From assembly GCA_009774375.1 (NCBI GenBank), contig VSNO01000031.1:1-30791 (forward strand): a stretch of 30,791 nucleotides of DNA. Reading direction: 5' to 3'. The stretch is from Lachnospiraceae bacterium. Its GTDB lineage: Bacteria; Bacillota; Clostridia; Lachnospirales; Lachnospiraceae. Positions 1-7,553 of the stretch are shown one piece after another. The notes beneath the pieces were generated by a model. It was not told the origin of the DNA, ran no database searches, and saw only the letters and a program-made list of their open reading frames with translations. The position numbers were made by a program, and so were the translations under genes. Within the stretch, counting starts at the first letter, position 1. The number at the start of each line of letters is the position of its first letter.

Positions 1-287
1 GTATGTGTCTTGCACTGGTGAAGCTGCGTGTTCCTGAAAATGAAATGCTTCCCCCGGCTGGTACAGATCACCCGGCAATTCAGCTGAAATTCTTCCACAA
101 TATCCATCAGTATTTCAGACTGTTCAGGATCGTCAATGTCTATGAACATAGTATTTTTTGCAAGGATCCCGGCATACTCCGGGAGTGACTGCACCTGTTC
201 CAGCGTCTTGAAGTCCGTCCTGTCCTTGAACTTTTCGGCTGCCTGTTTGTTTTTAGTTTTTATGTAGCCTTTATATAAATCATTCAT
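1..287 (-). CDS. Phage/plasmid primase (P4-like), N-terminal part, runs off the window
   Basis: The frame is open from an ATG at 285-287 to the window edge (95 codons) with no stop. A GAAGG-type ribosome binding site lies about 13 bases upstream. The start reads MNDLYKGYIKTKNKQ, followed by a hydrophobic/acidic segment with FIDIDDPEQSE and then TSRGKHFIF. This resembles the N-terminal primase-polymerase part of P4-family primases of clostridial prophages and integrative elements, where the acidic FIDID motif would bind metal. It would synthesise primers for element replication. It follows the small regulator at 312-512 on the same strand after a 24-base gap, so both probably share the promoter at 556-584. 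The family call is from remembered similarity, and the C-terminal helicase part cannot be seen. Confidence 0.6.
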   Translation of the reverse strand, partial: MNDLYKGYIKTKNKQAAEKFKDRTDFKTLEQVQSLPEYAGILAKNTMFIDIDDPEQSEILMDIVEEFQLNCRVICTSRGKHFIFRNTQLHQCKTH

Positions 288-311
288 TTTTTTTGCGTCA
301 CCTTCTTTCTT

Positions 312-512
312 TTATCCGCAAATGTTCCTAAAAAATAATTCTTGCACAGGAACATCTACACAGTTTGCGATCTTCTGCATAATATTGGGTGATGGTTTTA
401 TATCCTTACTCTCTATGAGGGAGATATATTTACTGGTCACCCCAATAGATACTGCTAATTCTTTTTGGGTAATTCCCTTTCTTATTCTTGCCACTTTTAA
501 AACATCATTCAT
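312..512 (-). CDS. Small Cro/C1-type helix-turn-helix regulator (XRE family)
   Basis: This 66-residue protein is almost entirely one HTH_3 domain. Residues 5-60 contain LKVARIRKGITQKELA, then the recognition segment VTSKYISLIESKD and the closing helix with PSPNIMQKIANCVDVPVQEL. It has no extra dimerisation domain. The ATG at 510-512 has an AAAGGCGG ribosome binding site about 8 bases upstream. It is divergent from the longer regulator at 666 and lies directly downstream of the -35/-10 pair at 556-584. The pair resembles Cro/CI arrangements of temperate elements, in which this short protein would be the early-operon (Cro-like) partner. That role is inferred from context. Confidence 0.85.
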   Translation of the reverse strand: MNDVLKVARIRKGITQKELAVSIGVTSKYISLIESKDIKPSPNIMQKIANCVDVPVQELFFRNICG

Positions 513-555
513 TTACTTACCGCCTTTCTCCCATCACCAATGGGATTTTTGTTTT

Positions 556-584
556 ATAATACCATTGACATGTACCATTGTCAA
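556..584 (-). promoter_or_regulatory. Promoter of the leftward element operon
   Basis: On the minus strand TTGACA (579-584) and TATTAT (556-561) are separated by exactly 17 bases. The -35 box lies inside a palindrome and the -10 box borders the next half-site, so a protein bound there would block transcription towards the regulator at 312-512 and the primase. Confidence 0.75.
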
Positions 585-640
585 TGGTATTATTTGATTT
601 ATGGAAATGATATGTTTACTTTTCCCACTGTCAATGGTAT
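559..640. promoter_or_regulatory. Operator cluster: three ATACCATTGACA half-sites plus a 17-bp palindrome
   Basis: ATACCATTGACA at 559-570 and its exact reverse complement TGTCAATGGTAT at 579-590 form an inverted repeat. A third copy, TGTCAATGGTAT, lies at 629-640. Within this, TACCATTGTCAATGGTA (573-589) is a perfect palindrome around one central base. The copies cover both divergent promoters. This is the layout expected for repressor binding sites controlling a Cro/CI-type switch. Which of the two HTH proteins binds is not decided by sequence. Confidence 0.75.
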
Positions 641-651
641 ATTGTTATAAT
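622..651 (+). promoter_or_regulatory. Promoter of the rightward regulator-integrase operon
   Basis: TATAAT at 646-651 is a perfect -10. TTCCCA at 622-627 is a weak -35 (4 of 6) at 18 bases. The third operator copy (629-640) fills the spacer, suggesting that the regulator represses its own promoter. Confidence 0.55.
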
Positions 652-665
652 AAGGCGGTGGAAAA

Positions 666-1118
666 ATGGGATTGTCTGAAAACCTAAAAACCATCAGAAA
701 AAAGCGGAAAATTAGCCAAAGAACTTTGGCGGCTGAAAGCGGCATCAGTTACAGCATGGGTTCCAAACTGGAAAGCGGTGAACAAAAAAACCCTTCTTTG
801 GAAACTTTAGAGAAAATAGCAGAAGCCCTTAATGTTACCACTTCGCAATTAATGGATGGTATGAATATTTATGATCAATTTAATATTGTAATGGGGGATG
901 CTATACCAGAACTTCAAAAAGATATACAATCTGCTAAAAATACAATCCCTGTTAAATTACATGAACTTTTGATCAGCGATCAGGCAGCTGATTTTTTTGA
1001 AATCAACCAAAATGCTATTAGTCCAGATGATTTTGAAAACATAGAATCACTAATCATTGATTATATTAAATATCAGTTTTCAAAATACAAAGACGAGAAA
1101 AGCATTTACCACAAATGA
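666..1118 (+). CDS. Cro/C1-type repressor with C-terminal extension
   Basis: The protein has 150 residues. An N-terminal HTH_3 domain (about residues 5-65) contains LKTIRKKRKISQRTLA, the recognition part SGISYSMGSKLESGEQKNPS and LEKIAEALNVTTSQLMDG. The C-terminal part (70-150) is helical and acidic, with no recognisable peptidase or dimerisation motif. The ATG follows an AAGGCGGTGG ribosome binding site. It is divergent from the small regulator and upstream of the integrase, whose frame it overlaps by ATGA at 1115-1118 if the first integrase ATG is used. It probably acts as the element repressor at the operator cluster 559-640. No RecA-cleavage domain is seen, so induction would need another route. 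Confidence 0.8.
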   Translation: MGLSENLKTIRKKRKISQRTLAAESGISYSMGSKLESGEQKNPSLETLEKIAEALNVTTSQLMDGMNIYDQFNIVMGDAIPELQKDIQSAKNTIPVKLHELLISDQAADFFEINQNAISPDDFENIESLIIDYIKYQFSKYKDEKSIYHK

Positions 1119-1171
1119 AAAGTAAAGCACATTATTTCCAAAAACAAATAAGGAAGGATGTGCTTATTTTT

Positions 1172-2449
1172 ATGACAGGTGGAACAAGAAAACGTGGTGC
1201 AACATGGTCTTATTATTTTGATCTCGGCACGATTAACGGCAAACGCCAGAAGAAGGAAAAAGGCGGCTTTAAGACCAAAAAGGAAGCGGAAGCGGCACTT
1301 GCCAAAGCAATCAATGAGTATCTCAATACCGGGCAAGTGTTTGAACCTTCGGGAATCACCGTATCGGACTACCTTGACCAGTGGTATGATCTGTACTGTA
1401 AGCCGAACCTGAAATACAATACACAAGTGGGCTATCTGCGAATCATGGAAGGGCATTTAAAGCCCCGGTTCGGCCAGTACCGCCTAAAGGCCATCACTGC
1501 TGCCACATTGCAGGAATACGCCAACAAACTGAAAATGGACGGGCTTGCCAAACACTCTATAACCGGGATCCTGTCCGTGTTTGGTGCGGCGCTGGACTAT
1601 GCCGTTGAACCGCTCCACTATCTCCCGGCTAACCCTATGCGCTATGTAAAATACCCAAAGGTAGAAAAGAAGCCCCGCGAAAGGATCATTCTGACGCTGG
1701 AAGAATGGCAGCAGATTATTGACAAGTTCCCGGCTGGATCCCGTTACCATATCCCGCTGATGATCGGATTTTATACGGGCCTGCGGATCAGTGAAGCCTT
1801 TGCCCTGACATGGGATGACATAGACCTTGAAAACAGAACCTTGACCGTAAACAAGCAGATTGTAAAGCGGAACTTCGGGGCTGATGTCCGTAAGGCCGTG
1901 GAAAAGACCGGGAAAAAGGAAATGCGTTCTTCATGGTACTTCACCACAACCAAAACAGCATCTTCCATGCGTACTGTGAAGTTTGGCGATACCCTGTATC
2001 AGGCGTTGAAGCAGGAGCGCACCGCTCAGCTGAAAAACGAACTGAAATACAGTGAATACTATACGATCCACGTCCTGAAAAAAGAGGTTGACGAAAAGGG
2101 AAATGATATGCAGCGCATTGTTCCTATCCAGAAGTGCGTTGAATCGACCTTGCCCCGTGTCCGTATGGTCTGCATAGCTGGAAACGGCGAATACACTTCC
2201 ACAGATTCCTTCAAGTATTGTGCCAGGGTAATCCACAAGGAACTGCTGCTTGCCTTTGATTATCATTCCCTGCGGCACACCCACGCCACGATCCTGATTG
2301 AATCCGGCGCTGATGTGAAGGACGTGCAGGCCCGGCTGGGCCACTCTAACATCCAGACCACTTTGCAGACCTATGTACATGATACGGAAGTCATGGCGGC
2401 ACGTTCCGTTGATCTCTTTGAACAGGCAGCAAGCCGGAAAACTTCATAG
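1172..2449 (+). CDS. int: Tyrosine recombinase/integrase (Tn916/phage type)
   Basis: This integrase would carry out site-specific integration and excision of the element. Its order is an N-terminal three-strand arm-binding domain (MTGGTRKRGATWSYYFDLG), a core-binding SAM-like domain (about residues 60-150), then the catalytic domain. The catalytic Arg is in TGLRISEAF, the HxxR box is HSLRHTHA, and LGHSNIQTT supplies the second His box before the Tyr in LQTYVH. The length (425 aa) is normal. I chose the ATG at 1172 because the protein family begins just there and a GGAAGG lies 14 bases upstream. An in-frame ATG at 1115 overlaps the repressor stop (ATGA) and would add 19 residues by translational coupling, but it has no clear ribosome binding site. 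Confidence 0.9.
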   Translation: MTGGTRKRGATWSYYFDLGTINGKRQKKEKGGFKTKKEAEAALAKAINEYLNTGQVFEPSGITVSDYLDQWYDLYCKPNLKYNTQVGYLRIMEGHLKPRFGQYRLKAITAATLQEYANKLKMDGLAKHSITGILSVFGAALDYAVEPLHYLPANPMRYVKYPKVEKKPRERIILTLEEWQQIIDKFPAGSRYHIPLMIGFYTGLRISEAFALTWDDIDLENRTLTVNKQIVKRNFGADVRKAVEKTGKKEMRSSWYFTTTKTASSMRTVKFGDTLYQALKQERTAQLKNELKYSEYYTIHVLKKEVDEKGNDMQRIVPIQKCVESTLPRVRMVCIAGNGEYTSTDSFKYCARVIHKELLLAFDYHSLRHTHATILIESGADVKDVQARLGHSNIQTTLQTYVHDTEVMAARSVDLFEQAASRKTS

Positions 2450-2456
2450 AATACCA

Positions 2457-2500
2457 AAAGAGGGCTGACAGCAAAAGTTCACCGCTGTTCAGTCCTCTTT
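2457..2500. terminator. Hairpin terminator between integrase and rlmD
   Basis: Arms AAAGAGGGCTGACAGC and GCTGTTCAGTCCTCTTT pair with one bulge. On the minus strand the hairpin is followed by CTCTTTT, so it probably ends rlmD transcription. In the plus direction only a short T run is present. Confidence 0.6.
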
Positions 2501-2508
2501 AAACGTTT

Positions 2509-2556
2509 TGGGTGGTTTTTCAGAATTGCGGTGGCAAATCGGTGGCAAACCACCCA
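2509..2556. repeat. Inverted repeat and tandem GGTGGCAAA copies beside the att region
   Basis: TGGGTGGTTT (2509-2518) and AAACCACCCA (2547-2556) are perfect 10-bp inverted arms. Between them GGTGGCAAA occurs twice, at 2530-2538 and 2541-2549, with an 11-base period (one helical turn). The position between the integrase and the target gene suggests arm-type integrase or excisionase binding sites. That function is inferred. Confidence 0.55.
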
Positions 2557-2586
2557 TTTTCACACCCTCTAAACCCCTAAAAACCC

Positions 2587-4005
2587 TTATTTTATGCGGC
2601 TTAAAGACACAATAGTCTCCACATGAACGGTCCCAGGGAACTGGTCGATCGCGACCGCTCTCTCCACCCTGTATTCGCTGTCCAGCAGTACCTCCAGATC
2701 CCTCGCAAGACTTGTGGGCTTGCAGCTTATGTACACAAGCCTGTCCACCCGAAAGTCAATGATCTTTTGCAGCGCCCTGGGATGTATCCCGTCGCGCGGA
2801 GGATCGAGTACGATAAAATCAGGTTTTTCGTCGATCTCATCGATCACCCGCAGCACATCTCCCGCAATGAACTCGCAATTGTGGAGTCCATTCATCCTGG
2901 CATTCTGCCGTGCCGCCCGGACAGCCTCCTCCACGATCTCCACTCCGATCACCTTCTTTGCCACAGGCGCCAGGAGCTGGGCGATCGTCCCTGTCCCACT
3001 GTACAGGTCAAACACCGTCTTATCATGCCCTGTCTCACCGGAGATATCTCCCAGGAACTCACGCGCTGTCTCATACAGCACTTCCGCTCCCAGCGTGTTC
3101 GTCTGGAAAAAGGAAAAAGGCGAGATCTTGAATCTGAGTCCCAGCAGTTCCTCATAAAAATAATCCTGCCCATATAAAATAACAGTATCATCACTCTGAA
3201 CAATATCTGCCAGCGAATCATTTTTTATATGAAGAACGCCTGCTATTTTCCCTGTCAGCGGCAACTTTAATAATCGTGTTGTCAAGGGTTCCAGATCATG
3301 TGTCTCCTGTGTTGTTGTGACAAGAGCGATCAGCATCTCACCAGTCTTCTGCGCCTTTCGCACCAGCAGATGCCTCAGATATCCCTCATGCCGGATCCTG
3401 TGAAAATAACTACTGTTCTTTTCTGTAAAATAGTCGAGAACACAGCTGAGTACCCTTCTATAATCCCCATCCACAATCCGGCACTCCCGCACAGATACAA
3501 TGTCATAAAAACTCCCCCGCCTGTGCATGCCCAGCGCGAGGGGGCCATCCTTGCATTCATCCCCAAAAGAAAATTCCATCTTATTTCTATATTGATACTG
3601 TACAGGGCTTGGCTTGATCCCCTCAAATAAACGATCCACATACTGTTCGGGATCCGCTGTCCCCCCATCCAATAACATCTGTTTCTCAAAAACAGGATGC
3701 AGCAGTCTGCGCACTTGATCTTCCTTTATTTCAAGCTGTTTGTCATACGGGATCCCCTGATAACTGCAGCCGCCGCACTCTCCAGAATGCGGGCAGGCAT
3801 CTGTCCGTTCAAAAGGAGCCCTCTCCAACACCGAGAGCATCCGTCCCTCCACTTTTCCTTTGCGTTTCCTGCTGACCACAAATGATATTTTCTGACCGGG
3901 CACCACATTCTTCACGACTGCCGTCCCGTCCTCACATCTGACGATTCCTTTGTTCGGAAAATCAACGCGTTCCACATATCCCTCATAAACCTGTCCTTTG
4001 TTCAT
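2587..4005 (-). CDS. rlmD: 23S rRNA (uracil-C5)-methyltransferase, RlmD/RlmCD family
   Basis: This is a SAM-dependent methyltransferase that converts a 23S rRNA uridine to 5-methyluridine. In Gram-positives the family member RlmCD modifies both U747 and U1939. Counting from the ATG at 4005 (472 aa): an N-terminal TRAM domain (about 1-55), a cysteine cluster for a 4Fe-4S centre (CPHSGECGGC), the SAM-binding motif FDLYSGTGTIAQLL, the substrate motif VLDPPRDG, and the catalytic Cys in YISCKPTSLARDL. The frame extends further upstream, but the start at 4005 has GGAGGAG directly in front and matches the family N-terminus. The 3' end (HVETIVSLSRIK) is the probable integration site of the element at 1-2586. 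The gene at 4101-4427 is upstream on the same strand. Confidence 0.93.
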   Translation of the reverse strand: MNKGQVYEGYVERVDFPNKGIVRCEDGTAVVKNVVPGQKISFVVSRKRKGKVEGRMLSVLERAPFERTDACPHSGECGGCSYQGIPYDKQLEIKEDQVRRLLHPVFEKQMLLDGGTADPEQYVDRLFEGIKPSPVQYQYRNKMEFSFGDECKDGPLALGMHRRGSFYDIVSVRECRIVDGDYRRVLSCVLDYFTEKNSSYFHRIRHEGYLRHLLVRKAQKTGEMLIALVTTTQETHDLEPLTTRLLKLPLTGKIAGVLHIKNDSLADIVQSDDTVILYGQDYFYEELLGLRFKISPFSFFQTNTLGAEVLYETAREFLGDISGETGHDKTVFDLYSGTGTIAQLLAPVAKKVIGVEIVEEAVRAARQNARMNGLHNCEFIAGDVLRVIDEIDEKPDFIVLDPPRDGIHPRALQKIIDFRVDRLVYISCKPTSLARDLEVLLDSEYRVERAVAIDQFPGTVHVETIVSLSRIK

Positions 4006-4100
4006 AAACTCCTCCAATAATCGATCCGGGGTATACACAGAAAATGAGGGGAGTACCGTTTTCCAGCACTCCCCCAGAACTCTTTCATCTGTCACAGCCC

Positions 4101-4427
4101 TTATTTTACAGTTGTGTACTCATCTTCCTTTGCAGGCTCCTGCTGCTCCTCATCATCCTCATCATCAAAGAAGTCGTCCTCAAAGTCATCATCAAACTCA
4201 TCGTCAAAATCGTCAAGATAATCAGGCGTCATATAGCGGTATACCGCATATGCGATGGCGGCTACTGCAGCGACTGCGCCGATAATGGCAAGCACCCAGA
4301 GTACAGTATTGCACTTCTTCTCATTATCCTTCTTAAGATCACTCTTCACACAGTATTTGCTTAGAATATCGTTGCTCACCAGATTCTTATCCTGCAGATA
4401 ATCGACTAATTCGTCCCACTTTTTCAT
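4101..4427 (-). CDS. Small membrane protein with a highly acidic C-terminal tail
   Basis: The 108-residue protein starts with about 40 polar residues (MKKWDELVDYLQDKNLVSN), followed by one membrane segment (about 46-67, VLWVLAIIGAVAAVAAIAYAVY). It ends in a tail that is nearly all Asp, Glu and Phe (FDDEFDDDFEDDFFDDEDDE). I do not know a function. Similar small proteins with one membrane helix and a DD/DF-rich tail occur in Lachnospiraceae, by recollection only. The tail is predicted to be cytosolic or external depending on orientation, which sequence alone does not settle. The ATG at 4427 has AAAGGGG 8 bases upstream; a longer upstream frame lacks one. It precedes rlmD by 95 bases and may be co-transcribed with it. 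Confidence 0.75.
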   Translation of the reverse strand: MKKWDELVDYLQDKNLVSNDILSKYCVKSDLKKDNEKKCNTVLWVLAIIGAVAAVAAIAYAVYRYMTPDYLDDFDDEFDDDFEDDFFDDEDDEEQQEPAKEDEYTTVK

Positions 4428-4603
4428 GTCAAAAGCCCCTTTCGTTTCTTTAAATGCTGTCTTTCCTTTATATTTTATGATAACTATCCCATCTGTAGCC
4501 CGCAGATATCTGATAAATAGCCATCTGTATATATGATAGCACAAACGCGCCAAATTTACTACCATTTATTTCTAAAATTTTATTGCCAAAAAAATTCTAA
4601 TTC

Positions 4604-4633
4604 TTGCTTTCAAATGCAAACCTAATGTATAAT
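4604..4633 (+). promoter_or_regulatory. Promoter of the large membrane protein gene
   Basis: TTGCTT (4604-4609) and TATAAT (4628-4633) are 18 bases apart, about 45 bases upstream of the gene start. The rest of 4428-4684 is AT-rich with no other feature I can support. Confidence 0.6.
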
Positions 4634-4684
4634 AATATAATTCCCTTTACAGACAAATCACTTTGAAATGGAGAACTGCACGAC

Positions 4685-6427
4685 ATGAAAAAAATCTTCA
4701 AAAAAATCTTAGAAAACTGGCACATTGTGATCATAACCGGACTGCTGCTGGCAGAGGCCGCTGTCTTTATCGGTTTCGGCGAAAAAAGCTATATCACCAT
4801 ACACGATAATCTGGATCTGTTCATTCCACACCTCAAAATGCTGCAGCTTACCGGCTCCTTTTTTTCACACGGCGTCACGCTTCCCTTCTTAGGCGGCATA
4901 ACAAGGGATCATTTTGGTTCGGAATTCTATCTCTACAACCTGCTCTATGTATTCCTGCCTGACTACGCCGCTTATATTGCCGGCTATTTCCTGAGTATCG
5001 CTGTATCTATGGCCAGCATTTATCTTCTCGCCAGGGAATTTATGCCGGATGCCCGGACTTACAGGCCATTTATCCTGTTGTTTGGTCTCATATATGGAAT
5101 CCTGCCGGTTTTTCCCGCATACGGACTTGCCTTTGCGTCGATCCCGCTTGTCGTATTCCTTGTCCACAGGATCTACAGGGGAGACGGCCTGCGCTTCTAC
5201 ATTTTTTTGTTCCTGTATCCTGTGATATCCTACTTCTCCTACTTTGGATTTTTTATTCTGGGATATCTCGTTCTGTTTACATTGATCAACTGGATCCGGT
5301 GCAAGAGATTGAATGTCCGGCTCCTCGCCTCAATTCCCGTTCTTTTTCTGGGATATGCGCTTTTTGAATACCGCCTGTTCCATTCGATGCTCTTTAGCGA
5401 CACCGTCACGATCCGAAGCACCATGGCCATGGGTGACCTGAGTCTGGGAGAGGTCGCACGGACGGCTCTTGACGGATTTGTAAACAGTATTTTTCACGCC
5501 GGCGACGCCCACAAATTCATCGTCATGCCTGTAGCGCTGATTTTTCTCGTTATCCAGAATGTGATCTACTTCAGGAAAGAGCGGTCAAAAATATTCAGGG
5601 ATATTGCCAATCTGCTCTTCCTTCTTATCATATTGAACTGTTTTATATATGGAATCTACTATTTTAAACCGATGCGTGATATCATTTTCACACTCATCCC
5701 TCCCTTGCAGGGTTTTCAATATCACCGCACGATATTTTTTAATCCTTTTCTCTGGTATATGCTGCTGTTTGTCATTGTAAAGCGGCTTTACGATTCCAGA
5801 AACATGATGTTGCACCGCGCATCCTATATACTGTCTCTGGCTGCACTGCTTGTGGTCGTGTTCGCGCCCGCAAACTACAATGATTTTTATAACACATGTT
5901 ATTACAAGATATACGCCCTGGTCAAACATCAGCCTGCAGATATGCTGAATTACGAAGAGTTTTATTCCAAAGAGCTTTTTTCCGCCATAAAGGAGGATCT
6001 GAACTACAATGGCGAGTATTCGGCTGCATACGGTTTCCATCCGGCTGTTCTGACGTACAACGGCATATCCACCCTTGACGGATATCTCGGCATGTATTCC
6101 CAGGAATACAAGGAATCCTTCCGGAAGGTCATCGCGCCTGCGCTGGAGAGGAGCGCCTATTACCGGAACTACTATGATACCTGGGGCGCCCGAGCATACA
6201 TTTTTCCGGGTTTTGACAGCAGCTCTTACCTGCCCTCCAGAGGTCTGACGCTGCCTGACTCCAGACTCTACATCGACACGGATGCCTTCAGGGAATTAAA
6301 CGGCGTTTACCTTTTCTCACGTTTCGAGATCTCAAACGCCGCAGAACTCTCCCTGAAGCTCACCGGTCAGAGTCCATACACGCTGAACGGCTCTCCTTAC
6401 CGTATCTACGTCTATCGCGCCGAATAA
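4685..6427 (+). CDS. Polytopic membrane protein, GT-C/DUF6044-like
   Basis: The protein has 580 residues with about 11-13 hydrophobic segments from residue 15 to about 400, then an extracytoplasmic soluble domain (about 415-580). After the first membrane helix comes a loop with ITIHDNLDLFIPHL. An acidic residue pair in this first loop is typical of GT-C glycosyltransferases that use lipid-linked sugars. The overall architecture recalls the DUF6044 family (YkoS of Bacillus), which I name from memory with moderate certainty. A role in cell-envelope glycosylation is inferred. The gene has its own promoter (4604-4633) and a GGAG ribosome binding site before ATG 4685. The next gene has a separate strong promoter, so the two are not strictly an operon. 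Confidence 0.7.
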   Translation: MKKIFKKILENWHIVIITGLLLAEAAVFIGFGEKSYITIHDNLDLFIPHLKMLQLTGSFFSHGVTLPFLGGITRDHFGSEFYLYNLLYVFLPDYAAYIAGYFLSIAVSMASIYLLAREFMPDARTYRPFILLFGLIYGILPVFPAYGLAFASIPLVVFLVHRIYRGDGLRFYIFLFLYPVISYFSYFGFFILGYLVLFTLINWIRCKRLNVRLLASIPVLFLGYALFEYRLFHSMLFSDTVTIRSTMAMGDLSLGEVARTALDGFVNSIFHAGDAHKFIVMPVALIFLVIQNVIYFRKERSKIFRDIANLLFLLIILNCFIYGIYYFKPMRDIIFTLIPPLQGFQYHRTIFFNPFLWYMLLFVIVKRLYDSRNMMLHRASYILSLAALLVVVFAPANYNDFYNTCYYKIYALVKHQPADMLNYEEFYSKELFSAIKEDLNYNGEYSAAYGFHPAVLTYNGISTLDGYLGMYSQEYKESFRKVIAPALERSAYYRNYYDTWGARAYIFPGFDSSSYLPSRGLTLPDSRLYIDTDAFRELNGVYLFSRFEISNAAELSLKLTGQSPYTLNGSPYRIYVYRAE

Positions 6428-6439
6428 ATCGCGCAAGAG

Positions 6440-6468
6440 TTGACAACCCTACAGCGAGGCGATATAAT
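6440..6468 (+). promoter_or_regulatory. Perfect-consensus sigma-A promoter of the radical SAM gene
   Basis: TTGACA (6440-6445), 17 bases, TATAAT (6463-6468). Both hexamers match consensus exactly, predicting strong constitutive transcription from about 6475. Confidence 0.85.
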
Positions 6469-6530
6469 ACATTTGTTTTAGTATATTCGTATCATGCGCA
6501 GCAAGCGCGGAAATGAGGAGTTTTAGTTTT

Positions 6531-7511
6531 ATGCCGATAAGAATTCATAATTTCGCCGGAAGACTTGGCTGGAATGCCAGAAAATACCTGCCACGTCTGG
6601 CAAGTGAGAGCTATTTAAAGCTGCAGTTTATAACGCGCGGCAGATCGCAGAAGAAATATATCGACTATTTCATGCAGAACAGCGAGATTCCAAAACCAAA
6701 TGTGATCAATCTTGAGACGATCAATCGCTGCAACTCTACCTGTGAATTCTGTACCGCAAACAAAAACGCGGAAAAGCGCCCCTACAAGCGCATGGAGGAG
6801 GATCTCTATTATAAGATCATCGACCAGCTCGCTGAGTGGGATTACCGCGGGCATCTGACACTTTATGGGAACAATGAGCCCTGGCTTGATACCCGGATCG
6901 TAGCGTTTCACAAATACGCGAGGGTAAAACTGCCAAATGCATTTATCTTCATGTCCACAAACGGTCTGCTGCTCGATATCCAAAAGACGAAATCCATCAT
7001 TCCATATGTCGATCAGCTGATCATCAACAACTATTGCCTCGACATGAAGCTGCACAAAAATGTCCAGAAGATCTACGCCTACGCAAAGGCACACCCCGAT
7101 GAATTCAAGGATGTCGATATCCTGATACAAATGCGCTATCTGAAGGAGGTCCTCACAAACCGTGCCGGTTCAGCGCCGAACAAACAGGCAACGCAGAAGG
7201 TCATAAAGGAGACCTGTCTGATGCCGTTTACTGACATGTGGATCATGCCAAACGGCAAACTGGGTATCTGCTGCTGCGACAATTTTGAGGTGACGGATTT
7301 CGGCGATCTCCATGAGATGACTGTCCAGGAAGCCTGGAACAGCCCAAAATATCAGGAACTTCGAAAACAGATCAGGGATGGCAGGCAGAATTATCCCTTC
7401 TGCAGGCATTGTGATTTTATTGATGCCGGGCTCCGCATGGACGCTGTCAACGATATCCTGAAAAATAACGACAAGCTGCATGGTGCAAGACAATCCATAT
7501 TTAAAAAATAG
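6531..7511 (+). CDS. Radical SAM protein with SPASM-type C-terminus
   Basis: This is an S-adenosylmethionine radical enzyme of unknown substrate. The cluster-binding motif is CNSTCEFC (CxxxCxxC) near residue 60, followed by the SAM-binding region with LTLYGNNEP (a GGEP-like position). The C-terminal part has CLMPFTDMWIMPNGKLGICCCDN and later FCRHCDF, a SPASM arrangement binding one or two auxiliary Fe-S clusters. Such proteins modify peptides or act as glycan or cofactor enzymes; the substrate cannot be read here. I chose ATG 6531 because GAGGAG lies 10 bases upstream. An in-frame ATG at 6513 would add six residues. It is transcribed from the consensus promoter at 6440 and ends at a bidirectional terminator. 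No precursor peptide gene is visible next to it. Confidence 0.85.
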   Translation: MPIRIHNFAGRLGWNARKYLPRLASESYLKLQFITRGRSQKKYIDYFMQNSEIPKPNVINLETINRCNSTCEFCTANKNAEKRPYKRMEEDLYYKIIDQLAEWDYRGHLTLYGNNEPWLDTRIVAFHKYARVKLPNAFIFMSTNGLLLDIQKTKSIIPYVDQLIINNYCLDMKLHKNVQKIYAYAKAHPDEFKDVDILIQMRYLKEVLTNRAGSAPNKQATQKVIKETCLMPFTDMWIMPNGKLGICCCDNFEVTDFGDLHEMTVQEAWNSPKYQELRKQIRDGRQNYPFCRHCDFIDAGLRMDAVNDILKNNDKLHGARQSIFKK

Positions 7512-7520
7512 CAGTATGAT

Positions 7521-7553
7521 ACAAAAGGAACAGTTCATCGCTGTTCCTTTTGT
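7521..7553. terminator. Bidirectional terminator between convergent genes
   Basis: Perfect 13-bp arms, ACAAAAGGAACAG (7521-7533) and CTGTTCCTTTTGT (7541-7553), enclose a 7-base loop with T runs on both strands. It overlaps the last codons of the minus-strand FAD protein gene, whose stop is at 7535-7537. Confidence 0.9.

Larger units (their letters stand above)
1..2586. mobile_element. Right end of an integrated element (prophage/ICE/IME) at the 3' end of rlmD
   Basis: This block combines a P4-type primase fragment, two divergent Cro/C1 regulators around a shared operator, and a tyrosine integrase, then stops at the 3' end of rlmD. It is visibly more AT-rich in its regulatory part than the flanking chromosome. 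The integrase-proximal end is complete, and the element continues beyond the left edge of the window. Established knowledge: some streptococcal ICEs integrate in the 3' end of an rRNA uracil methyltransferase (rum) gene, so an att site in the last codons of rlmD is expected. The exact right boundary is inferred because the other att copy lies outside the window. Confidence 0.7.
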
